Counted from the first letter of the stretch, positions 42,905 through 51,688 are shown. The stretch is DNA of 51,688 nucleotides from an uncultured Porphyromonadaceae bacterium (GCA_937892215.1 CALAVE010000087.1:1-51688), one strand, 5' to 3'. Made by a program: numbers and translations. Notes: generated by a model from the sequence alone, not told the origin.

Positions 42905-44944
42905 CTATCCCACCTTCACACCGGGCTTCACCTCGCCGTGGGGACCTATCACCACCAGGCGACCGTCGGCATCCTCGGCACTGAGTATCATGCCCTGCGA
43001 CTCTATGCCTTTGAACGTACGCGGCGCGAAGTTGGCCACGAAGCACACTTCTTTGCCCTCCAGTTCCTCAGGCTCGTACCACTTGGCTATGCCGCTCACT
43101 ATGGTGCGTCCTTTCAGTCCGTCGTCTATGGTGAGGCACAGCAGTTTGTCGGCTTTCTTCACCTTCTCGCACTTCACCACGCGACCCACGCGGATATCCA
43201 ACTTCTGGAAGTCCTCGAACGGCACCGGAGCGGCCACGGCCTTGGGCTTGAAGTTGTTCACGATGTTCTCTTGCTTGATGCGCTCTAAGCGCGCGCGCTG
43301 AGCCTCTATCACATCGTCCTCTATCTTCTCGAACAGCAACTCTGGCTTCGCTATCTCCGCTCCGGCCTTCAGCAGGTCGGTAGCGCCCAGGCGGTTCCAG
43401 TCGGCTCCGTCCATGCCCAGCATCTTACGCAGTTTCTCCGCGCTGAACGGCAGGAACGGCTCAAAGGCTATCGCCAGGTTGGCCGCTATCTGCAGTGCTA
43501 TGTTAAGTATGGTCTCCACTCGAGCCATGTCGGTCTTGGCCAGTTTCCACGGCTCGGTGTCGGCAAGGTACTTGTTGCCTAAGCGGGCCAGGTTCATCGC
43601 GTCTTTCAGCGCCTCGCGGAAGTGGAAGTGCTCTATGTTGTCGCCCAGTGTTTCTTTCACCTTACCCATCTCGGCCACCACTTCGCGGTCGTAGTCGGTG
43701 AGTTCGCCGCATGCCGGAATCACTCCGCCGAAATATTTGTGTGTCAGCACTGTGGCGCGGTTCACAAAGTTGCCTAAGATTGCCACAAGTTCGTTGTTGT
43801 TGCGCGCCTGGAAATCGGCCCACGTGAAGTCGTTGTCCTTTGTCTCGGGCGCGTTGGCGGTGAGCACGTAGCGCAGCACGTCCTGCTTGCCCGGGAATTC
43901 CTCAAGATATTCATTCAACCAGATAGCCCAGTTGCGACTGGTGGATATCTTCTCGCCCTCAAGGTTCAGGAACTCGTTGGCCGGAACGTTCTCGGGCAAC
44001 TGGTAACTGCCTTCGGCCATAAGCATCGCGGGGAATATCAGGCAGTGGAACACTATGTTGTCCTTGCCTATGAAGTGGATGATGCGTGTGTCGGGGTCTT
44101 TCCAGTATTTCTCCCACGTGTCGGGCAACAACTCCTTGGTGTTGCTTATGTAGCCTATCGGGGCGTCGAACCACACGTACAGCACCTTGCCTTCCACGCC
44201 CTCTATGGGCACGGGAATGCCCCAGTTCAGGTCGCGGGTCACGGCACGCGGCTGCAGGTGCTCGTCGAGCCACGACTTGCACTGACCATACACGTTTGGC
44301 TTCCACTCTTTGTGTCCCTCCAGTATCCACTCGCGCAGGCGCGGTTCCCACTTGTCAAGCGGCATATACCAGTGCTTGGTCTCCTTCAGCACAGGGGTGT
44401 TGCCTGTGATAGCGCTCTTGGGATTAATCAGGTCGGTGGCGTTCAGGCTCGTGCCGCACGACTCGCACTGGTCGCCGTAAGCGTGGTCAAAGCCGCAGTG
44501 GGGGCACGTGCCGGTCACATACCGGTCGGCAAGGAATTGGTCGGCCTGCTCGTCGTAGAGTTGCTGCGATGTCTTCTCCACAAACTCGCCTTTCTCGTAC
44601 AGTGTGCGGAAAAATTCGCTCGCCGTCTGCTTGTGTATCTCGCTTGTGGTGCGCGAATACACGTCGAACGAGATTCCCAGTCCTTCCATCGACGTCTTTA
44701 TTATCTCGTGGTAACGGTCCACTATGTCCTGCGGTGTCACGCCCTCTTTCTGCGCCTTGATGGTGATGGGCACGCCGTGTTCGTCGCTGCCGCCCACCAT
44801 TATCACGTCCTCGCCGCGCAGGCGCAGGTAACGGGTGTAGATGTCGGCCGGCACATACACTCCGGCCAAGTGCCCTATGTGAACGGGGCCGTTAGCGTAG
44901 GGCAGCGCTGTGGTCACTAATGTTCTGGCATATTTCTTTTCCAT
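42905..44944 (-). CDS. metG: Methionine-tRNA ligase
   Basis: A 679-residue MetRS, charging tRNA-Met. HIGH is at residues 22-25 in 'ANGPVHIGHLAGVY', and the KMSKS loop is the variant 'EKISTSRNWAI'. A zinc-knuckle insert has Cys pairs in 'CPHCGFDHAYGDQCESC'. The anticodon-binding helical domain is followed by a C-terminal OB-fold tRNA-binding domain (about 575-679, 'DIRVGRVVKCEKVKKADKLL') that allows dimerisation in this class. The length is normal. It starts 33 bases after der on the same strand, so it may be the last gene of a long unit. Confidence 0.97.
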   Translation of the reverse strand: MEKKYARTLVTTALPYANGPVHIGHLAGVYVPADIYTRYLRLRGEDVIMVGGSDEHGVPITIKAQKEGVTPQDIVDRYHEIIKTSMEGLGISFDVYSRTTSEIHKQTASEFFRTLYEKGEFVEKTSQQLYDEQADQFLADRYVTGTCPHCGFDHAYGDQCESCGTSLNATDLINPKSAITGNTPVLKETKHWYMPLDKWEPRLREWILEGHKEWKPNVYGQCKSWLDEHLQPRAVTRDLNWGIPVPIEGVEGKVLYVWFDAPIGYISNTKELLPDTWEKYWKDPDTRIIHFIGKDNIVFHCLIFPAMLMAEGSYQLPENVPANEFLNLEGEKISTSRNWAIWLNEYLEEFPGKQDVLRYVLTANAPETKDNDFTWADFQARNNNELVAILGNFVNRATVLTHKYFGGVIPACGELTDYDREVVAEMGKVKETLGDNIEHFHFREALKDAMNLARLGNKYLADTEPWKLAKTDMARVETILNIALQIAANLAIAFEPFLPFSAEKLRKMLGMDGADWNRLGATDLLKAGAEIAKPELLFEKIEDDVIEAQRARLERIKQENIVNNFKPKAVAAPVPFEDFQKLDIRVGRVVKCEKVKKADKLLCLTIDDGLKGRTIVSGIAKWYEPEELEGKEVCFVANFAPRTFKGIESQGMILSAEDADGRLVVIGPHGEVKPGVKVG

Positions 44945-44977
44945 AATCTCTATATCGTTTTGGTTGGTTTCCGTTTT

Positions 44978-46291
44978 TTATTTCTCGCGGAAGAACAGGT
45001 TGATAGGCGTGCCGGTCAGTTTCCAGTTCTCGCGTATCTTGTTCTCTAAGTAGCGCTTGTAGGGGTCGCGTATCCACTGAGGCAGGTTGCAGAAGAACAC
45101 AAACGTGGGCACCTTCGCCCCCTTCAGCATGGTGATGTACTTTATCTTCACGTACTTGCCCTTCACCGCCGGCGGTGGAACGGCGCCTATCACCTGCTGC
45201 ATCACGTTGTTCAGTTTCGATGTCGGTATCTCTATCTTGCGGTTGCTGTTCACTTCTATCGCGCTCTCCAGTGCCTTGAGGATGCGTTGCTTAGTCAGTG
45301 CCGACCCGAAGATGATGGGGAAGTCGGTGAACGGCGCGAAGCGCTCGCGGATGGTGTTCTCAAAGTGGTCCATCGCACGCTGAGACTTGTCCTGAGCCAG
45401 GTCCCACTTGTTCACCAGCACCACCAGGCCCTTGTTGTTCTTCTGGATAATGGAGAAGATGTTCACGTCCTGCGACTCTATGCCGCGAGTGGCATCTATC
45501 AGCAGGATGCACACGTCGCTGTACTCTATCGCGCGGATGCTGCGCATCACCGAGTAGAACTCTATGTCCTCGTTCACCTTGTTCTTCTTCCTTATTCCGG
45601 CAGTGTCCACCAGATAGAAGTCGAAACCGAACTTGTTGAAGCGGCTGTAGATGCTGTCGCGGGTCGTCCCGGCTATGTCGGTCACTATGTTGCGCTGCTC
45701 TTCCATCAGCGAATTCACCAGCGACGATTTGCCGGCGTTCGGACGGCCCACTATCGCAAACTTGGGCAGGTCGTCGTCGGGGGCCGCGTCGGTCTTCTTG
45801 GGCATCACGCGCACCACCTCGTCCAGCAGTTCGCCTGTGCCGCTGCCGTTCGCCGCCGAAATGGAGAACGGTTTGCCCAGACCCAGCGCGTAGAACTCCG
45901 ACTCGGCAAACACTATGTCATTGCGGTCGGCCTTGTTGCTCACCACTATCACCGGCTTCTCGCTCCGACGCAGTATTGCCGCCACATGGTCGTCAAGGTC
46001 GGTGATTCCGGTCTTTATGTCCACCATGAACAGTATCACGTCGGCCTCATCTATGGCCAGATACACTTGCTTGTTTATCTCTTCCTCAAAGATGTCTTCG
46101 CTGTTCACAACCCAGCCGCCGGTGTCCACCACGCTCATCTCCAGACCGTCCCAATACATCTTGCCGTACTGACGGTCACGGGTGGTGCCGCTCTCGTCAT
46201 GCACTATCGCAGCGCGGGTCTTGGTAAGCCTGTTGAACAGCGTGGACTTGCCCACGTTGGGGCGTCCCACTATTGCCACTAATCGTCCCAT
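44978..46291 (-). CDS. der: Ribosome biogenesis GTPase Der
   Basis: A 437-residue protein with two consecutive G domains and a C-terminal KH-like domain, needed for 50S subunit maturation. The first P-loop is 'GRPNVGKSTLF' (about 8-18) and the second 'GRPNAGKSSLVNSL' (about 182-195). The switch segments 'DTGGW' and 'DTAGIRKKNKVNEDI' and the specificity motifs 'NKAD' and 'NKWD' are present. The ending 'NWKLTGTPINLFFREK' is typical of Der. It lies 48 bases downstream of era on the same strand, a common Bacteroidales pairing. Confidence 0.97.
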   Translation of the reverse strand: MGRLVAIVGRPNVGKSTLFNRLTKTRAAIVHDESGTTRDRQYGKMYWDGLEMSVVDTGGWVVNSEDIFEEEINKQVYLAIDEADVILFMVDIKTGITDLDDHVAAILRRSEKPVIVVSNKADRNDIVFAESEFYALGLGKPFSISAANGSGTGELLDEVVRVMPKKTDAAPDDDLPKFAIVGRPNAGKSSLVNSLMEEQRNIVTDIAGTTRDSIYSRFNKFGFDFYLVDTAGIRKKNKVNEDIEFYSVMRSIRAIEYSDVCILLIDATRGIESQDVNIFSIIQKNNKGLVVLVNKWDLAQDKSQRAMDHFENTIRERFAPFTDFPIIFGSALTKQRILKALESAIEVNSNRKIEIPTSKLNNVMQQVIGAVPPPAVKGKYVKIKYITMLKGAKVPTFVFFCNLPQWIRDPYKRYLENKIRENWKLTGTPINLFFREK

Positions 46292-46339
46292 TTCTCTCTT
46301 CTTTTTATTCGTCTAATTATCTAACCGCTAACCGGCTAA

Positions 46340-47236
46340 TCACTCTATATATCCGAACTGTCGCAGCGCGTTCTCCCGGTTGCGCCAGTCTTTCTCCACT
46401 TTCACGAACATCTCCAGCCTCACGTGCTTGCCGAAGAATTTCTCCAGTTCCTTGCGCGACTCTATGCCCACGTGCTTCAACTTCCGGCCCCCGTGCCCTA
46501 TGATGATGGCCTTCTGCGTCTCGCGCTCCACGTATATCACCACCATTATGTGTATCATCGTGTCGGTCTCGTGGAATTTCTCCACCAGCACCTGAGTCGC
46601 GTAGGGCACTTCCTTGTCGTAGGTCAGCAGTATCTTCTCCCGAACTATCTCGGTCACGAAAAACCGCGAGTTACGGTCGGTCAGCGCGTCTTTGCCGAAG
46701 TATGGCGGACTCTCTGGAAGCAGTTCCACTATCCGCCGCATCAGGTTATCTACGTTGAAGTTCACCAACGCGCTCGTCGGAAACACCTCGGCCTTGGGAA
46801 GTATCTCTTTCCACTTGTCCACCAGTTGCTCCAGTTCTGCCTGCCCTTTGAGTAGGTCTATCTTGTTGATGACAAGCAGCACCGGTATCGTCTCGCGAGC
46901 CACTCGCTCCAGGAAGTCGGCGTTCTTCGTCGGGCTCTCCACCACGTCGGTCACGTAGAGCAGGATGTCGGCATCAATCAGCGCTCCCGCCGACGAGTCC
47001 AGCATGCTCTCCTGCAACTTGAACTTGGGCTTCAGCACACCGGGCGTGTCGCTGAACACTATCTGGTAGTTCTCGCCGTTCACTATGCCCATTATCCGGT
47101 GACGCGTGGTCTGGGCCTTGCTCGTGATAATCGATAGCCGCTCGCCCACCAGCAGGTTGCTCAGCGTGGACTTACCCACGTTGGGATTTCCCACGATGTT
47201 CACAAATCCTGCCCTATGTTTCTCGCTCTCGCTCAT
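46340..47236 (-). CDS. era: GTPase Era
   Basis: A 298-residue Era, which binds the 3' end of 16S rRNA and supports 30S assembly. The G domain has 'GNPNVGKSTLSNLL' (about 16-29), 'DTPGVLKPKF', and 'NKIDLL'. The KH domain holds 'IIGHGGRKLKHVGIESRKEL', the family's RNA-binding signature, close to the end. It is separated from fabH upstream by a terminator hairpin (47274-47318). No clear promoter consensus was found in the short gap, so partial read-through is possible. Confidence 0.97.
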   Translation of the reverse strand: MSESEKHRAGFVNIVGNPNVGKSTLSNLLVGERLSIITSKAQTTRHRIMGIVNGENYQIVFSDTPGVLKPKFKLQESMLDSSAGALIDADILLYVTDVVESPTKNADFLERVARETIPVLLVINKIDLLKGQAELEQLVDKWKEILPKAEVFPTSALVNFNVDNLMRRIVELLPESPPYFGKDALTDRNSRFFVTEIVREKILLTYDKEVPYATQVLVEKFHETDTMIHIMVVIYVERETQKAIIIGHGGRKLKHVGIESRKELEKFFGKHVRLEMFVKVEKDWRNRENALRQFGYIE

Positions 47237-47273
47237 TCGTCTCGGTTTTCGTTATCTCTTCGGTTTCACAAAC

Positions 47274-47318
47274 AAAAAATGCATCCCGCCTCCAATGAGA
47301 GCCGTTTGATGCATTTTT
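47274..47318 (-). terminator. Terminator between fabH and era
   Basis: AAAATGCATC pairs with GATGCATTTTT over about 47276-47318 with a 22-base loop and T-rich ends in both directions. A second small palindrome TGCCTCAGAGGCA lies at 47351-47363. Confidence 0.7.
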
Positions 47319-47428
47319 CTGTCAGACTTATAGGCTTTTCCTCGACTTTAATGCCTCAGAGGCATAATCTCAGAATTTACCCACTATTTCTTCGCTTAAG
47401 TGTCGCGCCGTAGCATCACATCTTTGGG

Positions 47429-48415
47429 TCAACCCCATATCAGATACACGGCTCCCCAGGTGTAACCGGCACCAAAGGCGGTAAGTATCAGCCTGTCGCC
47501 TTTCTTGAAACGATGCTTGTACTCGTCCATGCACAGGGGTATCGATGCCGCGCTCGTGTTGCCCGTATGCTGGATGTTCACCAGAACCTTCGCGTCGTCT
47601 ATACCCAGTCGCTTGCCCACGGCCTCTATTATCCGCAGGTTGGCCTGGTGGGGTATGAACCACTGAATATCATCGCACGTCAGGTTGTTCCGAGCCATCA
47701 CGTCTTTCGATGAGGTGAGCATGTCCATCACCGCGTTCATATACACGGCGCGACCCTCCTGATACACAAAGTGCTCGCGAGCCTCCACACTCTCATGACT
47801 TGCCGGCTTTGCGCTGCCACCCGCCTTATACATCAGGTGGGGCAGTCCACTTCCGTCCACGTGGAACAGACCGTCGATGATTCCCACGCTTGTATCCTCG
47901 GTCGGCTCAAACAGCACTGCGGCTGCTCCGTCACCGAACAAGGGGCACGTGGAACGGTCCTGATAGTCGGTCATGCTCGACATCTTCTCGGCGCACACCA
48001 CTATCACCTTCTTGTACAGGCCCGACTTGATGTAGGCGTTCGCCTCGTACGATGCCACTATGAAACCTGCGCATGCAGCCTCCATGTCGTAGCCGTAGCA
48101 ACGTTTCTCCAGTCCGCACTGGTGGATGATAATCGATGCCGTCGATGGGAATCGGTAATCCGGATTCGTCGTGGCGCATATCAGCAAATCCACGTCGTCG
48201 GGATTCGTTCCGGTCTCCTCAAGCAATTTTTTCACAGCCCTCACTCCCATATACGATGAGCCCGCACCTTCTTCTTTCAGAATGTGACGCTCTTTGATAC
48301 CTACACGGGTCGTTATCCACTCGTCGGTGGTATCTACCATGCGCGACAACTCCTCGTTGTCCAGCACATAATCGGGAATGTAAGAGGCTATTCCGGTAAT
48401 CTTAGCGTTAAGCAT
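47429..48415 (-). CDS. fabH: 3-oxoacyl-[acyl-carrier-protein] synthase III
   Basis: A 328-residue FabH, which condenses acetyl-CoA or a branched starter with malonyl-ACP to begin fatty-acid synthesis. The catalytic triad is Cys115 in 'MEAACAGFIV', His near 255 in 'WFIPHQANLRI', and Asn near 285 in 'NIQHTGNTSA'. 'TRVGIKERHIL' and 'GSGLPHLMYKAGGSA' are conserved landmarks. It follows rpmF, the normal arrangement, but plsX, which often sits between them elsewhere, is missing. The 94-base gap to rpmF contains an imperfect stem. Confidence 0.96.
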   Translation of the reverse strand: MLNAKITGIASYIPDYVLDNEELSRMVDTTDEWITTRVGIKERHILKEEGAGSSYMGVRAVKKLLEETGTNPDDVDLLICATTNPDYRFPSTASIIIHQCGLEKRCYGYDMEAACAGFIVASYEANAYIKSGLYKKVIVVCAEKMSSMTDYQDRSTCPLFGDGAAAVLFEPTEDTSVGIIDGLFHVDGSGLPHLMYKAGGSAKPASHESVEAREHFVYQEGRAVYMNAVMDMLTSSKDVMARNNLTCDDIQWFIPHQANLRIIEAVGKRLGIDDAKVLVNIQHTGNTSAASIPLCMDEYKHRFKKGDRLILTAFGAGYTWGAVYLIWG

Positions 48416-48509
48416 AAGTCTTTACAACTCTCTCTTTTCCTGAATCTCTAAAATGTTGTTTCAGGCCACGGCCCCGTATTTCAGCGGAACCGTGCCTCAC
48501 TCGCTTGTT

Positions 48510-48695
48510 TTATACCTCAGCGTCCTCACCGGTAACCTTGCGGCCACGATAGTAACCACACTCTGGGCATACTGTGTGATAGATGTGCCATGCGCCACAG
48601 TTTGGGCAAAGGGCGATTGTCGGGGCTACTGCCACGTCGTGTGTACGGCGCTTTGCAGTGCGAGTCTTCGATTGTCTGCGTTTAGGATGTGCCAT
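48510..48695 (-). CDS. rpmF: 50S ribosomal protein L32
   Basis: A 61-residue L32 with the usual start 'MAHPKRRQSKTRTAKRRTH' and a zinc-ribbon with CxxC pairs in 'ALCPNCGAWHIYHTVCPECG'. The Cys-containing form is the zinc-binding version. It lies 17 bases downstream of the yceD/DUF177 gene, the classic coupling. Confidence 0.97.
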   Translation of the reverse strand: MAHPKRRQSKTRTAKRRTHDVAVAPTIALCPNCGAWHIYHTVCPECGYYRGRKVTGEDAEV

Positions 48696-48712
48696 TTTTT
48701 ACTATTAATTTT

Positions 48713-49276
48713 TTATTTGTTATTATCTTTCAGTTTGCGCAGCACCAACCAGCGGGGGTCCACCGCGCCATTTTCTTCGTCTTCGTCGCCCTCGACATGA
48801 ACGGTTTCCGCTTCGGTCACCGTACCGCTATGGGCCTCAAGCAAGCGCGTCATCTCTGCGTTGCACCCTCCCTCTTCGTGGTGGTGCATCACTGGTATGC
48901 ACAGAAGCACCGTGTCGCGCATCAGACTCGTAACGTCCAGCGCGGGCCATGTGGCCGGTACCACTATCACGTCGTCGCCGCTATCGTCGTAGGCATCGCC
49001 CGGGCTCACCTTCACCGCATACTCTGTGTCTATCGCCAGTGGCATCTCCTCCAAGCAGCGGTCGCAGGTTATCCCTATCTCGCCGGCAAACGTGAACGTC
49101 AAGTCCAGAATGCCGCCGCCGTGATTCGTAACCGCTAAGCGCACGTCAACGTTCGCGCTTAGCACGTCGGTCGCTTCGGTCGCAGCAAAAAACGCATCGT
49201 CCAAATGGTACTCAAGCTCCTGACTACCAAGCGACAACCCCCTAAGAGGCAACTCGTATGACGATACCTTTTTCAC
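48713..49276 (-). CDS. YceD/DUF177 family protein
   Basis: A 187-residue DUF177 protein, linked in bacteria to 23S rRNA accumulation and normally just upstream of rpmF. It contains two CxxC-like Cys ('ITCDRCLEEM' and a later 'CNAEM'), and the acidic 'HVEGDEDEENGAVDPRW' precedes the conserved ending 'LKDNNK'. I use a GTG start at 49276 ('KVSSYELPLRGLSLG'). The promoter's -7 box lies at 49306-49299, so an ATG at 49321 would be upstream of the transcription start. The implied leader is about 17 bases. Confidence 0.88.
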   Translation of the reverse strand: MKKVSSYELPLRGLSLGSQELEYHLDDAFFAATEATDVLSANVDVRLAVTNHGGGILDLTFTFAGEIGITCDRCLEEMPLAIDTEYAVKVSPGDAYDDSGDDVIVVPATWPALDVTSLMRDTVLLCIPVMHHHEEGGCNAEMTRLLEAHSGTVTEAETVHVEGDEDEENGAVDPRWLVLRKLKDNNK

Positions 49277-49298
49277 CTTGCTATCCTCAAAATCGCCA

Positions 49299-49328
49299 CA
49301 AAGGTAGTAAAAAAGTTTCAAGTAACAA
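49299..49328 (-). promoter_or_regulatory. Promoter for the yceD-rpmF-fabH unit
   Basis: On the minus strand, TTG (49328-49326), a 19-base spacer, TACCTTTG (49306-49299). It decides the choice of the GTG start at 49276 for yceD. Confidence 0.65.
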
Positions 49329-49421
49329 GTTGAACACCATAAGTTTTTTTATCCCCACCCCTTTTCACAACCCTTTTCACAACACCATGTAGAATTAAAA
49401 TCCCCCATACAAACTTGGAGG

Positions 49422-49447
49422 GTAAACCATAATAGACTACCCTCCCT
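49422..49447 (-). terminator. Hairpin downstream of the chimeric surface-protein gene
   Basis: GGAGGGTA pairs with TACCCTCC across about 49422-49446. It lies just past the stop of the minus-strand gene at 49481, with no strong T-tract. Confidence 0.55.
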
Positions 49448-49480
49448 TGCTGCGTTTTTGCAGTAGTTGCCCAGAAGCGG

Positions 49481-50073
49481 TTACTTCATCACCTTGGCGC
49501 TCTTGCTACCCTGGCGCACGACATAGATGCCGACTGGCATTCCCTCCAGACTGTCGCCCACCTTCATGCCATTCAGGTTATAAACATCCATGGGCAACGT
49601 GAAATCCAACTCGTCGATGCGCACATCCTCTATGTCGTCCGTCTCTGTAAGGTCACCTACTATATTTGCGAATTTACTCCATGGGGAGGTCGTTTGGTAA
49701 GCACTCAAATATTTCGGCAACACGTGTAGAGCCCCGTCTTCCATCGCTCTCAAGAAAACCCTCTCTCCCATGCTAATCTTCTCTGGATTTGGATAGGAAT
49801 TAATCCTTGTCAAGCCGCTGCAAAATTCAAACGCACCGCCGCCCATTTCGGTGACGGAGCTGCCGATTGTCACACTTATCAAGCCTCCGCACCCATGGTA
49901 TTTACAATTTGCTGTGTACCAATACTCACCTAAAGTGGAATGGTCAATCTCAAGCCTTATGCCTCTATCATCTAACGTGTCCACCGCATTTTGTAGAGCG
50001 ACATCTAACGTCTCTTTGCTCTTCTTATCCTCAGACTGCCAAAAAAAGAACAATTTTTGTATTGACGGTTCAT
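49481..50073 (-). pseudogene. Broken chimeric gene: TIR-like N-terminal segment joined to the 3' end of a leucine-rich surface protein
   Basis: The open frame (50053-49481, 190 residues) starts only at TTG. An ATG at 50073, four bases after the upstream gene's stop, is one frame off; adding one T to the T7 run (50047-50041) would join them as 'MNRQYKNCSFFWQSEDKKSK'. The first part ('WQSEDKKSKETLDVALQ', then 'GIRLEIDHSTLGE') resembles the opening of TIR-like 'WQSD' nucleotide-binding proteins. The rest is a BspA-like leucine-rich end ('LISVTIGSSVTEMGGGAF') and a type IX-like tail ('PMDVYNLNGMKVGD', 'GIYVVRQGSKSAKVMK'). No signal peptide is present. I infer a deletion fusion plus a frameshift. 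Confidence 0.6.
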
Positions 50074-50077
50074 AATA

Positions 50078-51463
50078 TCAGTTGACGTTATTCTTCACAA
50101 TTACCCACATTCCGTCATTATCCTTGCCTTCGCGTTTCAAAACACCAATCTTTTTCAATGCAGAAAGGTCACGTTCGATGGTGCGTTGGTTCACCGACAA
50201 AGTCTCCGACATTTGTTTGCCGGTGATTGTCGGAGACTCTTTGATGAGATTGAGTATTTCCTGCTGACGCTCAGTGAATTTCGTCTCCGACATATCTCCG
50301 TCAAGATCTCCGACATTCGGGGTGTCAGAAGAGGCAAAAATGATGGACTGAAATTGAGTCGGAGTAGATTTGAACACAGGCTTCAGCTCGTCTTTATAAC
50401 CTTCCAAAGCTTTGGTCTCATTACAGATGCGTGTGAGTCCACTGCCTCGTTTCTCCATATAGTCAAGTTGAGCCATTACGTTTGCAAGAATGGGATTGCG
50501 TCTTTCAGAAGAAACGTCAGCGATGTCTAAGTCTTGAATCAGCATACCATTGTACATTCCTCCAGGTGATGTAACGGTGAGTCGGTCATCGTAAATGTCA
50601 AGATGAACTTCACTACCCATTACGGTGTAGTCACGATGGATGAAATGGTTTACCATTGCTTCAAGAACTGCACGTTCCGCATACTCTGGTTTGTTTTTTC
50701 GTCCACCAGGCAGTTTCTCCCAGCCTCTCTTGGTGTTTGACTTCACAAAGTTCATTGCTTCACGGAGTAGCATGAGAACATTGCCTGTAAACTCTGCATC
50801 GTTGATGGCATCGCCCTTTTCCGTACCATCCCATCGGGTACAATAAAGGCGAGACTGCCACAATGGACAATCATCGGCAAACAATGCTCCTGCATTTGTA
50901 AGAAGCCCAGCATTAGTGACAAGGCCAAATGAAAGGAGATACTTTTTGTCCCATTCTTGACTGGTACGCTTTTTGAACGTGTTGGCCAAAATCGTGAAAG
51001 AATAGTCTTCAACTTTATAATCCGTGTGAAGGGAATCAAAAGTTTTGTTGGAACCTTTCAGTACCAAGCGAACCATCTGTTCTGCCGTGGCAGGCATGCT
51101 CTCTTCACCAACACGGACAAAGGCTATGCGCTGACCATCACCAACGTAGTAATATGGTGTGTAATGCCCTGCATTGACTTTTAGCTGCAAAATGCGAAAA
51201 CCATCTACATCATAAGGAATCATTTCCACCTCTGGCAGTGAATCCATGTAATCCCGAATCTTACTACTGATAGCTTCGCAAACATGCTGCACGTCATCAA
51301 GTCCTTTGATGATGCCATCATTATCAACACCAAAGAAAAGAGAACCACCTAAACCATTGGCGAAGGCACTCACGCTTTTCAACCAACTCTTAGGTTTCTT
51401 CTCTTCAAGCATCACCTTGAAGTCGTATGCTGTACATTCCGCTATCAGAGTCTTTAATTCCAT
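50078..51463 (-). CDS. AlbA_2/HATPase_c_4 ATP-binding transcription regulator
   Basis: A 461-residue protein from ATG 51463 ('MELKTLIAECTAYDFKV'). An AlbA_2 (Schlafen-like) N-terminal domain (about 1-125) contains 'FANGLGGSLFFGVDNDG'. A RecG-like ATP-binding HATPase_c_4 region follows ('VNHFIHRDYTVMGSEVHL', 'MEKRGSGLTRIC'). The C-terminal winged helix ('ITGKQMSETLSVNQRTIER') binds DNA. Such proteins are often regulators, and some lie in defence loci. GC is lower than in the housekeeping block, consistent with transfer. It is immediately followed by a broken TIR-like start, and the two may have been one operon. A -7 box TACCTTTG (51499-51492) makes an ATG at 51502 unlikely. Confidence 0.85.
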   Translation of the reverse strand: MELKTLIAECTAYDFKVMLEEKKPKSWLKSVSAFANGLGGSLFFGVDNDGIIKGLDDVQHVCEAISSKIRDYMDSLPEVEMIPYDVDGFRILQLKVNAGHYTPYYYVGDGQRIAFVRVGEESMPATAEQMVRLVLKGSNKTFDSLHTDYKVEDYSFTILANTFKKRTSQEWDKKYLLSFGLVTNAGLLTNAGALFADDCPLWQSRLYCTRWDGTEKGDAINDAEFTGNVLMLLREAMNFVKSNTKRGWEKLPGGRKNKPEYAERAVLEAMVNHFIHRDYTVMGSEVHLDIYDDRLTVTSPGGMYNGMLIQDLDIADVSSERRNPILANVMAQLDYMEKRGSGLTRICNETKALEGYKDELKPVFKSTPTQFQSIIFASSDTPNVGDLDGDMSETKFTERQQEILNLIKESPTITGKQMSETLSVNQRTIERDLSALKKIGVLKREGKDNDGMWVIVKNNVN

Positions 51464-51491
51464 TCTATATGAATTCTCGTTTATTATCTTG

Positions 51492-51499
51492 CAAAGGTA
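51492..51499 (-). promoter_or_regulatory. -7 box for the AlbA_2 gene
   Basis: TACCTTTG on the minus strand. A TTG lies 16 bases upstream, shorter than ideal. The leader would be about 22 bases to ATG 51463. The remaining sequence to 51688 is AT-rich with no visible gene. Confidence 0.5.
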
Positions 51500-51688
51500 C
51501 ATTTTTTATTGAGAACAAGGCATAAAAACTATTGTTTCACGCGTAATTTAAGCAAATTTTATCTAAAATCACACCAATGTGACACTAAAAGTAGCGATAA
51601 ATGAAGTTTTTTGCAATAGTGTCCTAAATAAAATTCAAAAAAGTGAAGGAAGTTGTTTCCATTAAGGCAAATAATGCTTACCTTAGTG

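Noticed and set aside
49276..49321. ATG at 49321 as the yceD start
   Set aside because: The -7 promoter box at 49306-49299 lies inside this extension.

Overview
The window looks like a chromosomal segment from a gut-type member of the order Bacteroidales, with Muribaculaceae as the best guess and Prevotella relatives possible. The evidence is the promoter type (a TTG box about 19-21 bases upstream of TAnnTTTG, seen before many genes), A-rich 'ATTAACAA...ATG' leaders, typical Bacteroidales gene orders (rimP-nusA-infB; yceD-rpmF-fabH-era-der-metG; DUF4271-hemD...rnpA-yidD-tatD), a carboxypeptidase-regulatory-domain outer-membrane barrel, and secreted proteins ending in type IX-like sorting tails. 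I found no tRNA, rRNA, CRISPR array, insertion sequence or phage.

Layout. 1-1289: an orphan XRE regulator with a decayed upstream partner, plus a free-standing hairpin/T-tract. 1290-6540: rimP-nusA-infB and folK. 6521-11094 (minus): a GH9-polysaccharide deacetylase fusion, a POT peptide transporter and sufE. 11233-15265: HAD phosphatase, sensor kinase, MBL-fold hydrolase and trans-polyprenyl synthase. 15309-25741: five to six kilobase-scale secreted-protein genes, each transcription unit with its own promoter. Four encode proteins ending in a dockerin-like double calcium loop. Two encode small exported proteins with a cohesin-like body and a type IX-like C-terminal tail. 25852-34571: outer-membrane barrel protein, GH3-type acyl-adenylate enzyme, rhaM, gap, mscL, an SH3/L,D-transpeptidase pair and a lipoprotein. 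34581-39584 (minus): tatD-yidD-rnpA-fucose-isomerase-like gene, then hemD carrying a histone-H1-like tail, and DUF4271. 39675-42611: a large surface protein behind a nine-base C/G homopolymer. 42905-49276 (minus): metG-der-era-fabH-rpmF-yceD. 49481-51463: an AlbA_2/HATPase regulator followed by a broken chimeric gene that appears to join a TIR-like 'WQSD' start to the end of a leucine-rich surface protein.

How the parts fit. The housekeeping blocks are ordinary. The region of most interest is 15.3-25.7 kb. Dockerin-like proteins with adhesive or carbohydrate-binding-like bodies are interleaved with small cohesin-like proteins that carry a surface-sorting tail, and one dockerin/cohesin-like pair appears to share a transcript. 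I infer a small cell-surface cohesin-dockerin assembly, a cellulosome-like arrangement in a Bacteroidales. The dockerin half is visible in the sequence; the cohesin assignment rests on pattern similarity and needs a structure or profile search. Secondary points of interest are the HemD-histone-like fusion, a promoter-carrying dispersed repeat upstream of both rhaM and the fucose-isomerase-like gene, and the homopolymer at the promoter of the 978-residue surface protein.
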